Source: JAWHQP01 sp032586195 (GTDB taxonomy: Bacteria > Pseudomonadota > Gammaproteobacteria > Enterobacterales > Pasteurellaceae). From it: 64,000 nt of DNA. The position numbers and the translations under genes are program-made. Each line of letters begins with the position of its first letter. Within the stretch, counting starts at the first letter, position 1. Location of the stretch: assembly GCA_032586195.1 (NCBI GenBank), contig JAWHQP010000009.1, forward strand, positions 1-64,000, given 5' to 3'. The notes under the pieces were generated by a model. It was given only the letters and a program-made list of their open reading frames with translations. It searched no databases and was not told the DNA's origin. Below, piece by piece: positions 8,598 to 17,591 of this stretch.

Positions 8598-8620
8598 TTA
8601 TTTCAGCTCTCTCTATTACA

Positions 8621-8663
8621 AAAGTGCGGTGCTGAAAAACTCAGTTTTTCAGCACCGCACTTT
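8621..8663. terminator. Bidirectional terminator built from an inverted pair of uptake signals
   Basis: AAGTGCGGT at 8622-8630 and ACCGCACTT at 8654-8662 lie in a perfect 21-bp inverted repeat (8621-8641 and 8643-8663) with almost no loop, followed on the plus strand by a T-run. It sits between the convergent ends of ppa and araA and can terminate both. Inverted DNA-uptake signal pairs used as terminators are well known in Haemophilus. Confidence 0.88.
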
Positions 8664-8681
8664 ATTTTTTGGTTTAAAGTT

Positions 8682-10166
8682 CTAATACGCCTTATCATTC
8701 CAACGCAATTCGTTTTTGAGTTGGGCGAGCCGTGTGTCTTTATTGATGTGAACACATTCGATTTCAAAATATTCCGCGAACATTTGCAGCATGTCGGCAT
8801 CAACATCGAGGCTGAAGGCGCTGTGATGGGCGCCGCCGGCCAGAATCCATGCTTGGGTGCCGATGTCGAAATCCGGTTCAAGTCGCCAGAAGGCGTGACC
8901 TACCGGCAGATTCGGCATATCTTGCGGTTTTTCTACCGCCTGAATATCGGCGACTATCATTCTGAAACGATTGCCCATATCGACAATGGTGGCGTTCACC
9001 GCCCGTCCGGTTTTAGCGGTAAAAATTAATCGGGTCGGATCCGATTTTCCGCCGATACCGAGCGGCCGAATAGCAAGGCGAGGCTTATCATTGGCGATAG
9101 ACGGGCAGACTTCGAGCATATGAGCGCCGAGTACCACTTCATGATGCTCGTCTAAATGATAGGTGTAATCTTCCATGAAGGAACTGCCTTTAGATAAACC
9201 GTAGCCCATGACTTTTACGGCTCGTACCAGTGCGGCGGTTTTCCAATCGCCTTCACCGCCAAAGCCGTAACCTTGCTGCATTAGGCGTTGAACGGCCAAG
9301 CCGGGTAATTGCTGTAAACCGTGTAAATTTTCAAAGGTGTCGGTAAAGGCGCGGAAACCGCCTGCTTCTAAGAAGGTTTTCAAGCCGAGTTCCACTTTGG
9401 CACTGTAAACTAGGGATTCGCGTTGTGCGCCGCCTGTTTTTAGGCTGTCTTCTAATTCATATTCGGTTTCATATTCCGCTAATAATGCCGCGACATTCTG
9501 ATCAGGCACGCGTTCAATGCTTTCCGCCAATTGATAAACGCCGTAGCCGTTTACGCTGTAACCGAATTTGATTTGAGCTTCAACCTTATCACCTTCGGTG
9601 ACCGCCACTTGACGCATATTGTCACCGAAGCGGGCAATTTTCAGGTGTTTTTGATCGTAAATGGCGGCTAACACGCGTTGCCAACGATTAATTTTTTCCA
9701 ATACGTCCGCACTTTGCCAATGCCCGACCACGATGGTTCTCGGCTTGCGCAGGCGGGACACCAGAAAGCCGAATTCTCGATCGCCGTGAGCGGTTTGATG
9801 GAGATTCATATAATCCATGTCAATACTTTGCCATGGAATAAACCGGTTGAATTGGGTATGGAGCTGTAATAGAGGTTTATTTAACTGAGAAAGCCCCGCG
9901 ATCCACATTTTTGCCGGTGAGAAGGTATGCATCCAAGCCATTACTCCCGCGCATTGATCGCTGCTGTTGGCAGCCTGGCAGACGGATAAAATCTCTTGTG
10001 CGGATGTGGCTAAGGATTTGAGTTTAATCCGAATAAAAGGATGCTGTCGATTTAAATATGAAACGATGGTTTCCGCATTCTGAGTAACCTGCTTTAATGC
10101 TTCTTCACCATATAAATGCTGACTGCCCACAACGAACCATACTTCTAAGCGTTTTATAAACTCCAT
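8682..10166 (-). CDS. araA: L-arabinose isomerase
   Basis: 494 residues, near the 500 of E. coli AraA. It converts L-arabinose to L-ribulose. Family motifs are present from end to end: VWFVVGSQHLYGEE at the start, GFGGEGDWKTAALVR, EVCPSIANDKPRLAIRPLGI, and AGGAHHSAFS at the end, which carries the metal-ligand His region. AAGGAG precedes the ATG at 10166. It is the last gene of the minus-strand arabinose operon, 15 bp after the kinase gene, and ends at the uptake-signal terminator. Confidence 0.96.
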   Translation of the reverse strand: MEFIKRLEVWFVVGSQHLYGEEALKQVTQNAETIVSYLNRQHPFIRIKLKSLATSAQEILSVCQAANSSDQCAGVMAWMHTFSPAKMWIAGLSQLNKPLLQLHTQFNRFIPWQSIDMDYMNLHQTAHGDREFGFLVSRLRKPRTIVVGHWQSADVLEKINRWQRVLAAIYDQKHLKIARFGDNMRQVAVTEGDKVEAQIKFGYSVNGYGVYQLAESIERVPDQNVAALLAEYETEYELEDSLKTGGAQRESLVYSAKVELGLKTFLEAGGFRAFTDTFENLHGLQQLPGLAVQRLMQQGYGFGGEGDWKTAALVRAVKVMGYGLSKGSSFMEDYTYHLDEHHEVVLGAHMLEVCPSIANDKPRLAIRPLGIGGKSDPTRLIFTAKTGRAVNATIVDMGNRFRMIVADIQAVEKPQDMPNLPVGHAFWRLEPDFDIGTQAWILAGGAHHSAFSLDVDADMLQMFAEYFEIECVHINKDTRLAQLKNELRWNDKAY

Positions 10167-10181
10167 AAGAAACTCCTTCGT

Positions 10182-11780
10182 TTAAATCTTGGTAATTCGG
10201 CTCTCTATCGCCTGTTGAACAATAGAGATACCTTGTTGATAACGTTGCATAAATCGTTGATAACCTTGTGACATGGCTTCATCCGGTAAACAAACGGTTT
10301 GTTCCGTATGAGCAAAAATATGTTTATCCAAATAATCTTCCAAGGAATCATCGGTGTACGTGAGATAATTTGCTAATAGTGCCGCCCCCCATGCCCCGCC
10401 TTCACCAGCGGTATTCATCACCGCGATAGGTGTATTAAGCGCGGCGGCAAGAATTCTCTGAGCGATATTTTTGGTTTTAAAAATACCGCCGTGCGCCAGA
10501 ATGCGTTCAATCTCTACCTTTTCCCGCTGCAATAAAATGTCCATACCCAGCTTCATCGCCCCAAAGGCGGTATATAAATGCACCCGCATAAAATTGGCTA
10601 AGTTAAAACGAGCGTTCATCGGGTGCATGAACATCGGGCAGCCCTCGGTTAATCCGACCCCATGTTCCCCCGAATAAAAGCCGTAGGCGAGTAAATTTCC
10701 GCAATCTTCATCACCATTGAGCGCCTGAGAAAACAGGGTTTCGTACAGTTGATTGGTACTTACATTGAGATTAAAGGCGGATAAGCATTCACCGAACAAG
10801 TTCATCCATGCATTAATATCCGAGGTGCAATTATTGGAATGGGCCATAGCGACCGGTTTACCTGATGGGGTAGTAACCATATCAAGCTGTTCATAGACTT
10901 TGGATAAGGTTTTGGATAAGACAATCATGGCAAAGGCCGATGTACCGGCAGAAATATTGCCCGTTTTTTCCCGTACCGCGTTGGTGGCAACCATGCCCGT
11001 ACCGGCGTCACCTTCCGGCGGGCAAAATGGAATACCTGCCTGTAAATGACCTGTCGGATCCAGCTTTAACGCGCTCGCCTGGGTTAATTTTCCTGCATAT
11101 TTGCCTGCGGGCAGCACCGTCGGAAATAGTGAATCAAGCGGTAAATGGATGTTTTTTTCTGCAAGCAAGGTGTTGAATTTAGCCATCATGGACTGATCAA
11201 ATGTGCCTGATTGTATATTGATAGGGAACATTCCCGAGGCATCTCCCACCCCCAGCACCTTTTCTCCTGTTAATTGCCAATGAATATAGCCTGAGAGGGT
11301 TGTTAAATAAGTGATATTTTGAATATGAGATTCTTGATTCAGAATGGCTTGATAAAGATGAGCGATGCTCCAACGCTGAGGAATGTTGTATTGAAAAAGT
11401 TCAGTTAATTGTGCGGCCGCTTGTGATGTTATGTTATTCCGCCAGGTTCTGAAAGGGACAAGTAATTCATTTCGGGTGTTAAAGGGCATATAGCCATGCA
11501 TCATGGCACTGATTCCGATGGACTGTAACTTTTCTAATACAATGCCGTATTGCTGCTGTACCGACTGAGATAAGTTCTTATATGCCGCTTGCAGCCCTTG
11601 CCAGATGTCCCGTTCGGAATATGTCCAAATTCCATCAATAAAACGATTTTCCCAATCAAATCCCGCGGTGGCTAAAATCGTCCCTTTGGAGTCAATCAGC
11701 ACAGCTTTAATCCGCGTAGAGCCAAATTCAATGCCCAGAGAAGCGCCGCCGTTTTTGATAAGTTGAGTGATGTTTTGCAT
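10182..11780 (-). CDS. FGGY-family carbohydrate kinase, probable L-ribulokinase (non-AraB type)
   Basis: 532-residue FGGY kinase. The N-terminal phosphate loop SLGIEFGSTRIKAVLID and the C-terminal AHGGIFKTKNIAQRILA and NTAGEGGAWGAALLA blocks are clear. It is not the 566-residue E. coli AraB type: the N-terminus and insert pattern differ. This subfamily is often found beside araA in Firmicutes and some Pasteurellaceae, where it acts in place of AraB. Its position between the transporter and araA in an AraC-type operon makes L-ribulose the expected substrate. Substrate is inferred from context. An AAAGGAG site precedes the ATG. Confidence 0.8.
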   Translation of the reverse strand: MQNITQLIKNGGASLGIEFGSTRIKAVLIDSKGTILATAGFDWENRFIDGIWTYSERDIWQGLQAAYKNLSQSVQQQYGIVLEKLQSIGISAMMHGYMPFNTRNELLVPFRTWRNNITSQAAAQLTELFQYNIPQRWSIAHLYQAILNQESHIQNITYLTTLSGYIHWQLTGEKVLGVGDASGMFPINIQSGTFDQSMMAKFNTLLAEKNIHLPLDSLFPTVLPAGKYAGKLTQASALKLDPTGHLQAGIPFCPPEGDAGTGMVATNAVREKTGNISAGTSAFAMIVLSKTLSKVYEQLDMVTTPSGKPVAMAHSNNCTSDINAWMNLFGECLSAFNLNVSTNQLYETLFSQALNGDEDCGNLLAYGFYSGEHGVGLTEGCPMFMHPMNARFNLANFMRVHLYTAFGAMKLGMDILLQREKVEIERILAHGGIFKTKNIAQRILAAALNTPIAVMNTAGEGGAWGAALLANYLTYTDDSLEDYLDKHIFAHTEQTVCLPDEAMSQGYQRFMQRYQQGISIVQQAIESRITKI

Positions 11781-11797
11781 ATCAACTCCTTTTACCC

Positions 11798-12754
11798 TTA
11801 AGATTTAAAAAGTGATAATAAATGAGAGAACTTTATTTTTTGTAAAAAAATAAAGAATATTAACAGAGCACCCCATAACATTACTGTAATGTAACTACTG
11901 ACTCCCAACATATTTAATCCGCTTTCTATGATTTGCAAAAGAATTAGAGCAATAATAATACCAATTATTTTGCCCTTACCTCCATCAGGATTTATACCTC
12001 CTAATACAGTTGCCAGAATTGAGGTCAGTAAATAGGAATCGCCGTATGAAGCTTTGGCTGAATTGAGCTTTGACATCATTAAAATAGCTGCAATAAAACA
12101 TAAAATAGCAGAAATAACATAAACAAAGATAATAGATTTATTGGTGTTAATACCTGAATAATAGGTCGCTTTCTCGTTATTCCCTATAAAGTAAATAGAT
12201 TTTCCTAACGTAGTTTTCTCAAATAAGAACCATGCTAATACAGCGACTGTAATGAGAATGATCATAGGCAATGGAATAGACAGGAGCGTTACGGAGTTCA
12301 CCGATAAAATAGATTCGGGAAAATTGGCAATAGTGGAACCATTAGACATCAGAATATTTAGTCCGTTAATTAATGTCATGGTGCCGAGAGTTGCTAAGAT
12401 CGGAGAAACTTTAATAAAAGCAATAAGAAAACCATTAAGCATACCGATAAGAATGGCACAAAAAACAGCAAATAGAATCCCGATTGTCAGATATGAAATC
12501 GAATCTTGTTGTGTAACATAATAGGCAAGCACCAAAGAGCAGGCATTCATTGTAGCTATGATGGATAGATTAATTCCACCGGTGAGCATGGTAATTGCCA
12601 TTGCTAGGGTAAGAATACCTAAGGTTGGAATTTGTGATGCCATTGATTGGAAATTAGCCAAAGACCAGAAAATATTGGGTACTAAAATACTAAATGTAAT
12701 AATGGTCGCAACAAACAATATCAATAAGTATTTAATTGAATTATCAATCTTCAT
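11798..12754 (-). CDS. Sugar ABC transporter permease (second)
   Basis: 318 residues, about 8-10 hydrophobic helices, RbsC/AraH/XylH family (branched-chain permease fold). The LTGGINLSI segment and ILATVLGGINPDGGKGKIIG are the family signatures, including the cytoplasmic loop that contacts the ATPase. It follows a second permease and probably forms a heterodimer with it, unlike E. coli araFGH, which has one permease. AT-rich codon use, like its three transporter neighbours. Substrate L-arabinose is inferred from the operon. Confidence 0.85.
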   Translation of the reverse strand: MKIDNSIKYLLILFVATIITFSILVPNIFWSLANFQSMASQIPTLGILTLAMAITMLTGGINLSIIATMNACSLVLAYYVTQQDSISYLTIGILFAVFCAILIGMLNGFLIAFIKVSPILATLGTMTLINGLNILMSNGSTIANFPESILSVNSVTLLSIPLPMIILITVAVLAWFLFEKTTLGKSIYFIGNNEKATYYSGINTNKSIIFVYVISAILCFIAAILMMSKLNSAKASYGDSYLLTSILATVLGGINPDGGKGKIIGIIIALILLQIIESGLNMLGVSSYITVMLWGALLIFFIFLQKIKFSHLLSLFKS

Positions 12755-12768
12755 ATTATATCCTCAGT

Positions 12769-13716
12769 TTAACTTTTACGTTGTCCTAATGCAGTCATAC
12801 TGATACTAACAAGAATAATCAAACCCGTAATAACAGTTTGCCAATATGATGATACGCCCATCAGGTTTAATCCGTTTTGTATAATGGCAAGCAGCATTAC
12901 CCCCATGATCGTTCCTCTGAGTGTGCCTTTTCCGCCGGTTAAACTGGCTCCGCCCAATACAACAGCTGCGAGTACGGTTAGTTCGTATCCTAATAATGAA
13001 TCAGGGGCAACGGACTGCACAGTATAGGATTGAACGACACCGGCTAATCCTGCCATTAATCCCATGTAGCCATAGGCAAGGCAATGAAGTATTAAAATAT
13101 TAAATCCGATTCTTGAGCTGGCTTCTTTGTTTCCACCCAATGCATAGATTTTACGACCAATACTTAGCCTACTGGTTAAGATCCAAGTCATGAGTATAGC
13201 AATGAGTGCAATTAATGCTTGAAATGATAGCCCATAGTCAAAATTTTCAGCAGATTGTTTAAAGAAAATAATTTCTTGCTGGAAAAATTCAGGGTAATCA
13301 TAAAGCCATACCCCTTTAGTAATATAAAGCAATCCGCCATAAAAGATATTAAGTGTTGAAATAGTAATGATAATAGAAGGGACATTAAGTTTATCAACAA
13401 TAAAAGCATTAACTAAACCTAAAACTACCCCAACAAGTAGAGATATACCAAATACTGCAATAAATCCAACATTGTATTGAGAGATAAATGAGATCATAAC
13501 ATATTGAGAAATGATCGTAATTGCTGGGAAAGAAATATCAATACCGCCTGAAATTAAAACAACAAATAAACCACAGGCAAGAATTGTCAGCATGGCGTAG
13601 TTATTAATAACATCATAAATATTTTCTATAGTAAAAAAATCAGAAGTTGTCATTGCTAGAAGAACAGAAAGTATAATAATAGTACTAAGTAATATTTTAT
13701 TCTGTGTAATTTTCAT
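12769..13716 (-). CDS. Sugar ABC transporter permease (first)
   Basis: 315 residues of the same RbsC/XylH permease family as its neighbour, with about 8-10 membrane helices; LISGGIDISFPAI and AAVVLGGASLTGGKGTLRG are the signature segments. The start ATG (13714-13716) overlaps the end of the ATPase gene by 20 bp and has a GAGG site, so translation is coupled. Two non-identical permeases recall the YtfT/YjfF and LsrC/LsrD systems. Confidence 0.87.
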   Translation of the reverse strand: MKITQNKILLSTIIILSVLLAMTTSDFFTIENIYDVINNYAMLTILACGLFVVLISGGIDISFPAITIISQYVMISFISQYNVGFIAVFGISLLVGVVLGLVNAFIVDKLNVPSIIITISTLNIFYGGLLYITKGVWLYDYPEFFQQEIIFFKQSAENFDYGLSFQALIALIAILMTWILTSRLSIGRKIYALGGNKEASSRIGFNILILHCLAYGYMGLMAGLAGVVQSYTVQSVAPDSLLGYELTVLAAVVLGGASLTGGKGTLRGTIMGVMLLAIIQNGLNLMGVSSYWQTVITGLIILVSISMTALGQRKS

Positions 13717-15187
13717 ATAATACCTCAGCTATTTCTTGCTCGGTTGTTTTAGAAGGTAAAAATTCTGCAACTAAGCTGCCTTTTCGCATAACAAAAACTC
13801 TATGGCTGTTGTAGTAGGCTTCTTCTATTTCATCTGTAATAAAAATCACAGAAATACCTTGCTTAGTGAGGGATTTTATTATGTTAAAAATTCCCTCTTT
13901 ATTAGCAATATCAACACCAATAGTTGGTGAATCTAAGATGATAATTTGTGGTGAGGTAGCAAGCCATTTAGCAATAGAAACCCGTTGGGCATTACCGCCT
14001 GACAATGTGTTTACCGGCAGATTGGAATCATTAGCCTTTATTCTTAAAGAATCAATAAGAGATTGGCTTTCTGCGTAGGATTGTGAACTGTTAATAATAT
14101 TAAATTTATTACTAATCTTTTTAAATATAGTTGAAATAATATTGTTATGGATTGATTCTGGCATAATTAAACCGATATTCATTCTGTCTTCTGATACATA
14201 GGCGATCCCCTGCTTAATTGCATCTCTATTAGTTTTAAATGTGACAGTATGATTATTTATTTTTATTTCACCTGAATCGGGCAGAGTGATCCCGAACAAA
14301 CTTAAACAGAGTTCGGTACGCCCTGAACCAAGTAATCCGGTAAATGATATAATTTCGCCCTTACGTAAAGAAAAACTAATGTCATGATATTGATTCTTTT
14401 TAGATAAATGGTTTACTTCTAATACTGTTTCAGTAGTATTTGGAAATGGTTCTAAACGATTTAACTCAATTTCTAGTCCTGTCATTAAGAAGCCTAGTTT
14501 CTTTTCATTAATTTCTTTGATAGGGTATTTGCCAATCATATTGCCGTCTTTTAATACAAGTACGTTATCAGATACCTCCATAACTTCTGCTAATTTATGA
14601 CTGACAAAGATAATACTGATGCCTTTACTTTTTAACTTATTTACAACAAGCAAGAGATCTTTTACTTCTTTTGATGTTAATGAGGCGGTTGGCTCATCCA
14701 TAATGAGTAATTTGGCATTTTGTGCAAGGGCTCTACATATCGCAACAAGCTGTTGCTGTGCGATGGGCAGGGTTTCAACGATAGCATCTAAATCTAATTC
14801 GGCATGGATTTGTTTTATAGCTGCCTGAGCAATAGTTCTAATATGTGATTTATTTACTAAGCCTAAATGTTGATAGGTATGGATAGCAATGTTTTCGGCG
14901 ACAGTTAAATTAGGGAATAAAGAGAGATCTTGATAAATTACCTGAATACCTTTTTTAATGGATTCTTCAGGGGTAAGCGAAGCATATTCGGAAGCACCAA
15001 TTTTTATATTCGCACCATGATCAGGCTGATAAACGCCTGATAGAATTTTAATTAAAGTTGACTTTCCGCATCCATTTTGACCTGCCAAACATAAAGCCTC
15101 ACCATATCCCAGTGTGAGTTCTACATTATTGAGAGCCTTTACTCCATAAAATGTTTTACTAATATTACTCATTGCAATAAATGACAT
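13697..15187 (-). CDS. Sugar ABC transporter ATPase (duplicated ATPase domains)
   Basis: 496 residues with two ABC domains, the RbsA/MglA/AraG layout. The first has Walker A GQNGCGKST and Walker B LLIMDEPTASL; the second has the degenerate GLLGSGRTE P-loop and LSGGNAQRVSIAKWLA signature, normal for this family. The ATG at 15187 has a strong AGGAGG site 6 nt upstream, so the in-frame extension to 15232 is rejected. It energises uptake of the pentose by the two permeases downstream. Confidence 0.9.
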   Translation of the reverse strand: MSFIAMSNISKTFYGVKALNNVELTLGYGEALCLAGQNGCGKSTLIKILSGVYQPDHGANIKIGASEYASLTPEESIKKGIQVIYQDLSLFPNLTVAENIAIHTYQHLGLVNKSHIRTIAQAAIKQIHAELDLDAIVETLPIAQQQLVAICRALAQNAKLLIMDEPTASLTSKEVKDLLLVVNKLKSKGISIIFVSHKLAEVMEVSDNVLVLKDGNMIGKYPIKEINEKKLGFLMTGLEIELNRLEPFPNTTETVLEVNHLSKKNQYHDISFSLRKGEIISFTGLLGSGRTELCLSLFGITLPDSGEIKINNHTVTFKTNRDAIKQGIAYVSEDRMNIGLIMPESIHNNIISTIFKKISNKFNIINSSQSYAESQSLIDSLRIKANDSNLPVNTLSGGNAQRVSIAKWLATSPQIIILDSPTIGVDIANKEGIFNIIKSLTKQGISVIFITDEIEEAYYNSHRVFVMRKGSLVAEFLPSKTTEQEIAEVLYENYTE

Positions 15188-15246
15188 AACTACCTCCTGA
15201 GAATACATGGGTTCAACAGTAGTTGAACCCATTTAAGGTTCTATGA

Positions 15247-16218
15247 TTAGTAAAGTTGATCAATATTTTCTTTCGTTACTTTTAATACTTTATGAAATTG
15301 TAATAATTTTTTATCTTGATCTACTTTAGCTTTACCAACAGCCGGAATTTCTAAATCATTAGTAATAGGCTCACCTTTTAGTAATTTGGCAGAGACACTC
15401 ACCAATGCATAACCCGCAGTAGCCGGGTCATAGGTGATACCCATAGTGATATTGCCGGTTTTGATCAGGGAAGCAGCTTGAGATGGAATCATCATGCCGA
15501 AAACATCAAGTTTGCCTTTTAAACGCTTTTCTTTCACTGCTAAACCCGCACCGATAGGACCTTGTGAACCAAATGAAATTACTGCTTTAAGATCAGGATG
15601 GGCTTTAATTAGGTCAAGAGTAGTACGGCGAGAATCATCAATGTTTTCAGCCACAGGCATACGGCTGGTCACTTCAAACATATCTGGGTAATGTTCTTTT
15701 TGATATTTTACAAAGAGATCAGCCCAAAGGTTATGTTGTGGTACAGTCAAACCTCCCACATAAATCACATAACCGCCTTTTCCGCCCATGGCTTTTGAAA
15801 CTTCTTCAACATAATCAATAGCGAATTGCTGGTTATCAATAATCTCAATATCCCAGTCAGCACTAGGCTGACCAACTGATTCGTTGGTTAACACTTTAAT
15901 GCCGTTTTGTTTGGCTTTTTTCAGTACAGGCTCTAAAGCACTGGCATCATTAGGAACGATAGTAATTGCACTAACTTTTTTTGCAATCAAATCTTCAATT
16001 AGCTTAACCTGCTGCGGGGCATCTGTATTGGATGGACCGACTTGATAAGCTTTAATTCCTGTATCTTTACCTGCTTGTACGACACCTTCAGCCATACGGT
16101 TAAACCAAGGCATACCGTCAATTTTAGAGATATTAACTATTTCTTGTGAGAACGCATTGGTTGCGAACAAGAAAGAAAATAATGAGGATGCAATGAATTT
16201 TTTAGCGGTAATTTTCAT
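15247..16218 (-). CDS. Periplasmic sugar-binding protein of the ABC transporter
   Basis: 323 residues. The signal peptide (MKITAKKFIASSLFSFLFA...FS) is followed by a type I periplasmic binding fold (Peripla_BP_4), closest in look to the LsrB/RhaS-type binding proteins: VNISKIDGMPWFNRMAEG, KKVSAITIVPNDASALEPV. It is not the E. coli AraF type. The ATG at 16218 has GGAG 9 nt upstream; the longer frame from 16257 would bury that site. It is the first gene after araC, behind a CRP/AraC-type promoter, so L-arabinose is the expected ligand. Confidence 0.87.
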   Translation of the reverse strand: MKITAKKFIASSLFSFLFATNAFSQEIVNISKIDGMPWFNRMAEGVVQAGKDTGIKAYQVGPSNTDAPQQVKLIEDLIAKKVSAITIVPNDASALEPVLKKAKQNGIKVLTNESVGQPSADWDIEIIDNQQFAIDYVEEVSKAMGGKGGYVIYVGGLTVPQHNLWADLFVKYQKEHYPDMFEVTSRMPVAENIDDSRRTTLDLIKAHPDLKAVISFGSQGPIGAGLAVKEKRLKGKLDVFGMMIPSQAASLIKTGNITMGITYDPATAGYALVSVSAKLLKGEPITNDLEIPAVGKAKVDQDKKLLQFHKVLKVTKENIDQLY

Positions 16219-16345
16219 AAATAAATACTCCATGGAATGGTGAGATTGGTTATGCAACTGCGGATGCTAAGGAACAAATTGCACTGTTTCATGTCACGAT
16301 TGTGCTATGAATGTAAAAATACTACTTCTAAGGAATGGACTTGAC

Positions 16346-16383
16346 CATGTAAATTCACGCCATATGAATGGAAAATTCTGCTA
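16346..16383 (-). promoter_or_regulatory. Candidate AraC I1/I2 half-sites upstream of the transporter genes
   Basis: On the minus strand 16383-16367 reads TAGCAGAATTTTCCATT, matching the E. coli araI1 half-site at 12 of 17 positions, including both the TAGCA and TCCAT boxes. A second direct repeat, TGGCGTGAATTTACATG (16362-16346), starts exactly 21 bp later, the E. coli I1-I2 spacing, and matches the first at 10 of 17. TTTACA inside it could serve as a -35 with TAGAAG 17 bp on. Consistent with AraC-arabinose activation of the binding-protein/transporter/kinase/araA genes. Confidence 0.7.
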
Positions 16384-16392
16384 TAAAAAGCA

Positions 16393-16414
16393 AAATGTGA
16401 TATTCCTCTCATTT
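16393..16414 (-). promoter_or_regulatory. CRP-binding site of the arabinose operon
   Basis: A 22-bp site whose plus-strand halves read AAATGTGA and TCTCATTT around a 6-bp centre; only one core base (A to T) departs from TGTGA-N6-TCACA. Its centre lies about 28 bp upstream of the first AraC half-site centre, close to the CRP-I1 spacing of E. coli araBAD. It lies immediately after the araC stop codon. Confidence 0.75.
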
Positions 16415-16416
16415 TT

Positions 16417-17256
16417 TCAGGTCGTGAATCCTTTTCTAAATGTTGTTGGTGAGACACCGAGATGTTTTCTAAAAATTTTTGAGAAATAGAGGGAATCATC
16501 ATAACCCAAACGTTTAGCAATGGAGGTGATAGACTCATTTGAAAAATAGAGCATATGACGTGCTTCTAAGATTTTTTGTTGCTCCCGCCATTGTGAAATT
16601 CCTATGCCGAGAGATTGAGAAAATAAGTGGGATAGACGGGAAGGGGAAAGAAAGACTAATTCGGCAAGCTGATTGATAGAATGGGTTTTGGAAAGATCTT
16701 CTAAAATGATGTTGCATATTTGGCTGATCCGTTCGTCAACATATTGTCCATTTTCTTTTTGATCCAAGGAAAAACATTTAATTAACAGATATTCAACTAA
16801 GCATTGAGCAATTTTTTGATTAAATTTATTGTTGTTTTTAAGCTCAATTTCGACCTGTGAAAAATAGCCCGAAAGTTCATTAAATAGCTCTGTATTTTCA
16901 ATCTTGATTTTTCCAATATGGTGCGTGGTATTAGACCATTTTAACCATGAATCCCAGTGTACATTGGGATAAAAATAGATCCATTGATGGTGCCAGGTTT
17001 CGCTTTGCGGATGGCGGGAATAATGATGTATGGCTTTGGGGGAAAATAAATAAAGCTGCCCTTTGGTTGCTTCAAAGGATTGTTTACCATCAAAAACAAT
17101 GCCTTTACCTTCCGTTGTGAGATGGAAAATATAGCCATGCATTCCATTAGGTCGGTCAATTACAAAATCAAGATAATTTCCTTTTTCAATTTTCGTGAAC
17201 CCGGCAACAATATCCAAATGAAATGGATAATTTGGCAATAAAGGATTGTTATTCAT
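16417..17256 (-). CDS. araC: Arabinose operon regulator AraC
   Basis: 279 residues. The N-terminal arabinose-binding cupin domain is clearly AraC: NPLLPNYPF, DFVIDRPNGMHGYIF and IHHYSRHPQSETWHHQW correspond to the E. coli sequence, including the Pro/Leu-rich N-terminal arm. The C-terminal double HTH (about 180-279) has LSPSRLSHLFSQSLGI and the second-helix region GYDDSLYFSKIFRKHLG. The ATG at 17256 is preceded by AGGAAG; the upstream in-frame ATG at 17325 lacks a site and lies in the control region. Unlike E. coli, araC is co-directional with and upstream of the genes it should control. Confidence 0.93.
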   Translation of the reverse strand: MNNNPLLPNYPFHLDIVAGFTKIEKGNYLDFVIDRPNGMHGYIFHLTTEGKGIVFDGKQSFEATKGQLYLFSPKAIHHYSRHPQSETWHHQWIYFYPNVHWDSWLKWSNTTHHIGKIKIENTELFNELSGYFSQVEIELKNNNKFNQKIAQCLVEYLLIKCFSLDQKENGQYVDERISQICNIILEDLSKTHSINQLAELVFLSPSRLSHLFSQSLGIGISQWREQQKILEARHMLYFSNESITSIAKRLGYDDSLYFSKIFRKHLGVSPTTFRKGFTT

Positions 17257-17295
17257 TTGCTTCCTTTCATAAATACACAAACCAACTCCAAAAGT

Positions 17296-17312
17296 CGGTA
17301 TATTTATCCACC
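17296..17312 (-). promoter_or_regulatory. Possible AraC half-site upstream of araC
   Basis: On the minus strand GGTGGATAAATATACCG matches the reversed AraC half-site (TGGATAAA..AT.C) at 11 of 17 positions, about 40 bp before the araC start. It could serve autoregulation. The rest of 17257-17523 contains only AT-rich promoter-like sequence. Confidence 0.3.
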
Positions 17313-17523
17313 CATTTGTAACCAAACGGGATATGGCAAAATGGTACGATAAGTTGTGCTATATAGTTATATCTTATTGATTTTAAAGGAAATATATCAA
17401 TTAGACGAGTCATGTGTCTGCCCATGGAGATTAGATCAACAAAATCGTACGATGGCTTGTTATTGTAACACAGGCTCGAATGATTTTCATATAATAGGTC
17501 AATCATTAACAAAATCACGTCAT

Positions 17524-17551
17524 TATAAAGGGCGGGCACAAGACCCGCCCC
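17524..17551 (-). terminator. Intrinsic terminator of ilvC
   Basis: On the minus strand GGGCGGG-TCTTGTG-CCCGCCC is followed by TTTATAAT, about 40 bp after the ilvC stop. The 7-bp all-GC stem plus T-rich tail is a good terminator, separating ilvC from araC. Confidence 0.85.
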
Positions 17552-17591
17552 AATAGTGAATGATTGTTAAATTTTTAATAAAATCAACCAA

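Noticed and set aside
8621..8663. Perfect inverted repeat as an insertion-sequence end or transposon scar
   Set aside because: The arms are paired uptake signals with a T-run between convergent genes, a known terminator form in this family; there is no transposase.
17524..17551. GC-rich hairpin as an AraC operator
   Set aside because: It is a 7-bp GC stem with a T-rich tail right after ilvC, typical of a terminator, and does not resemble AraC half-sites.
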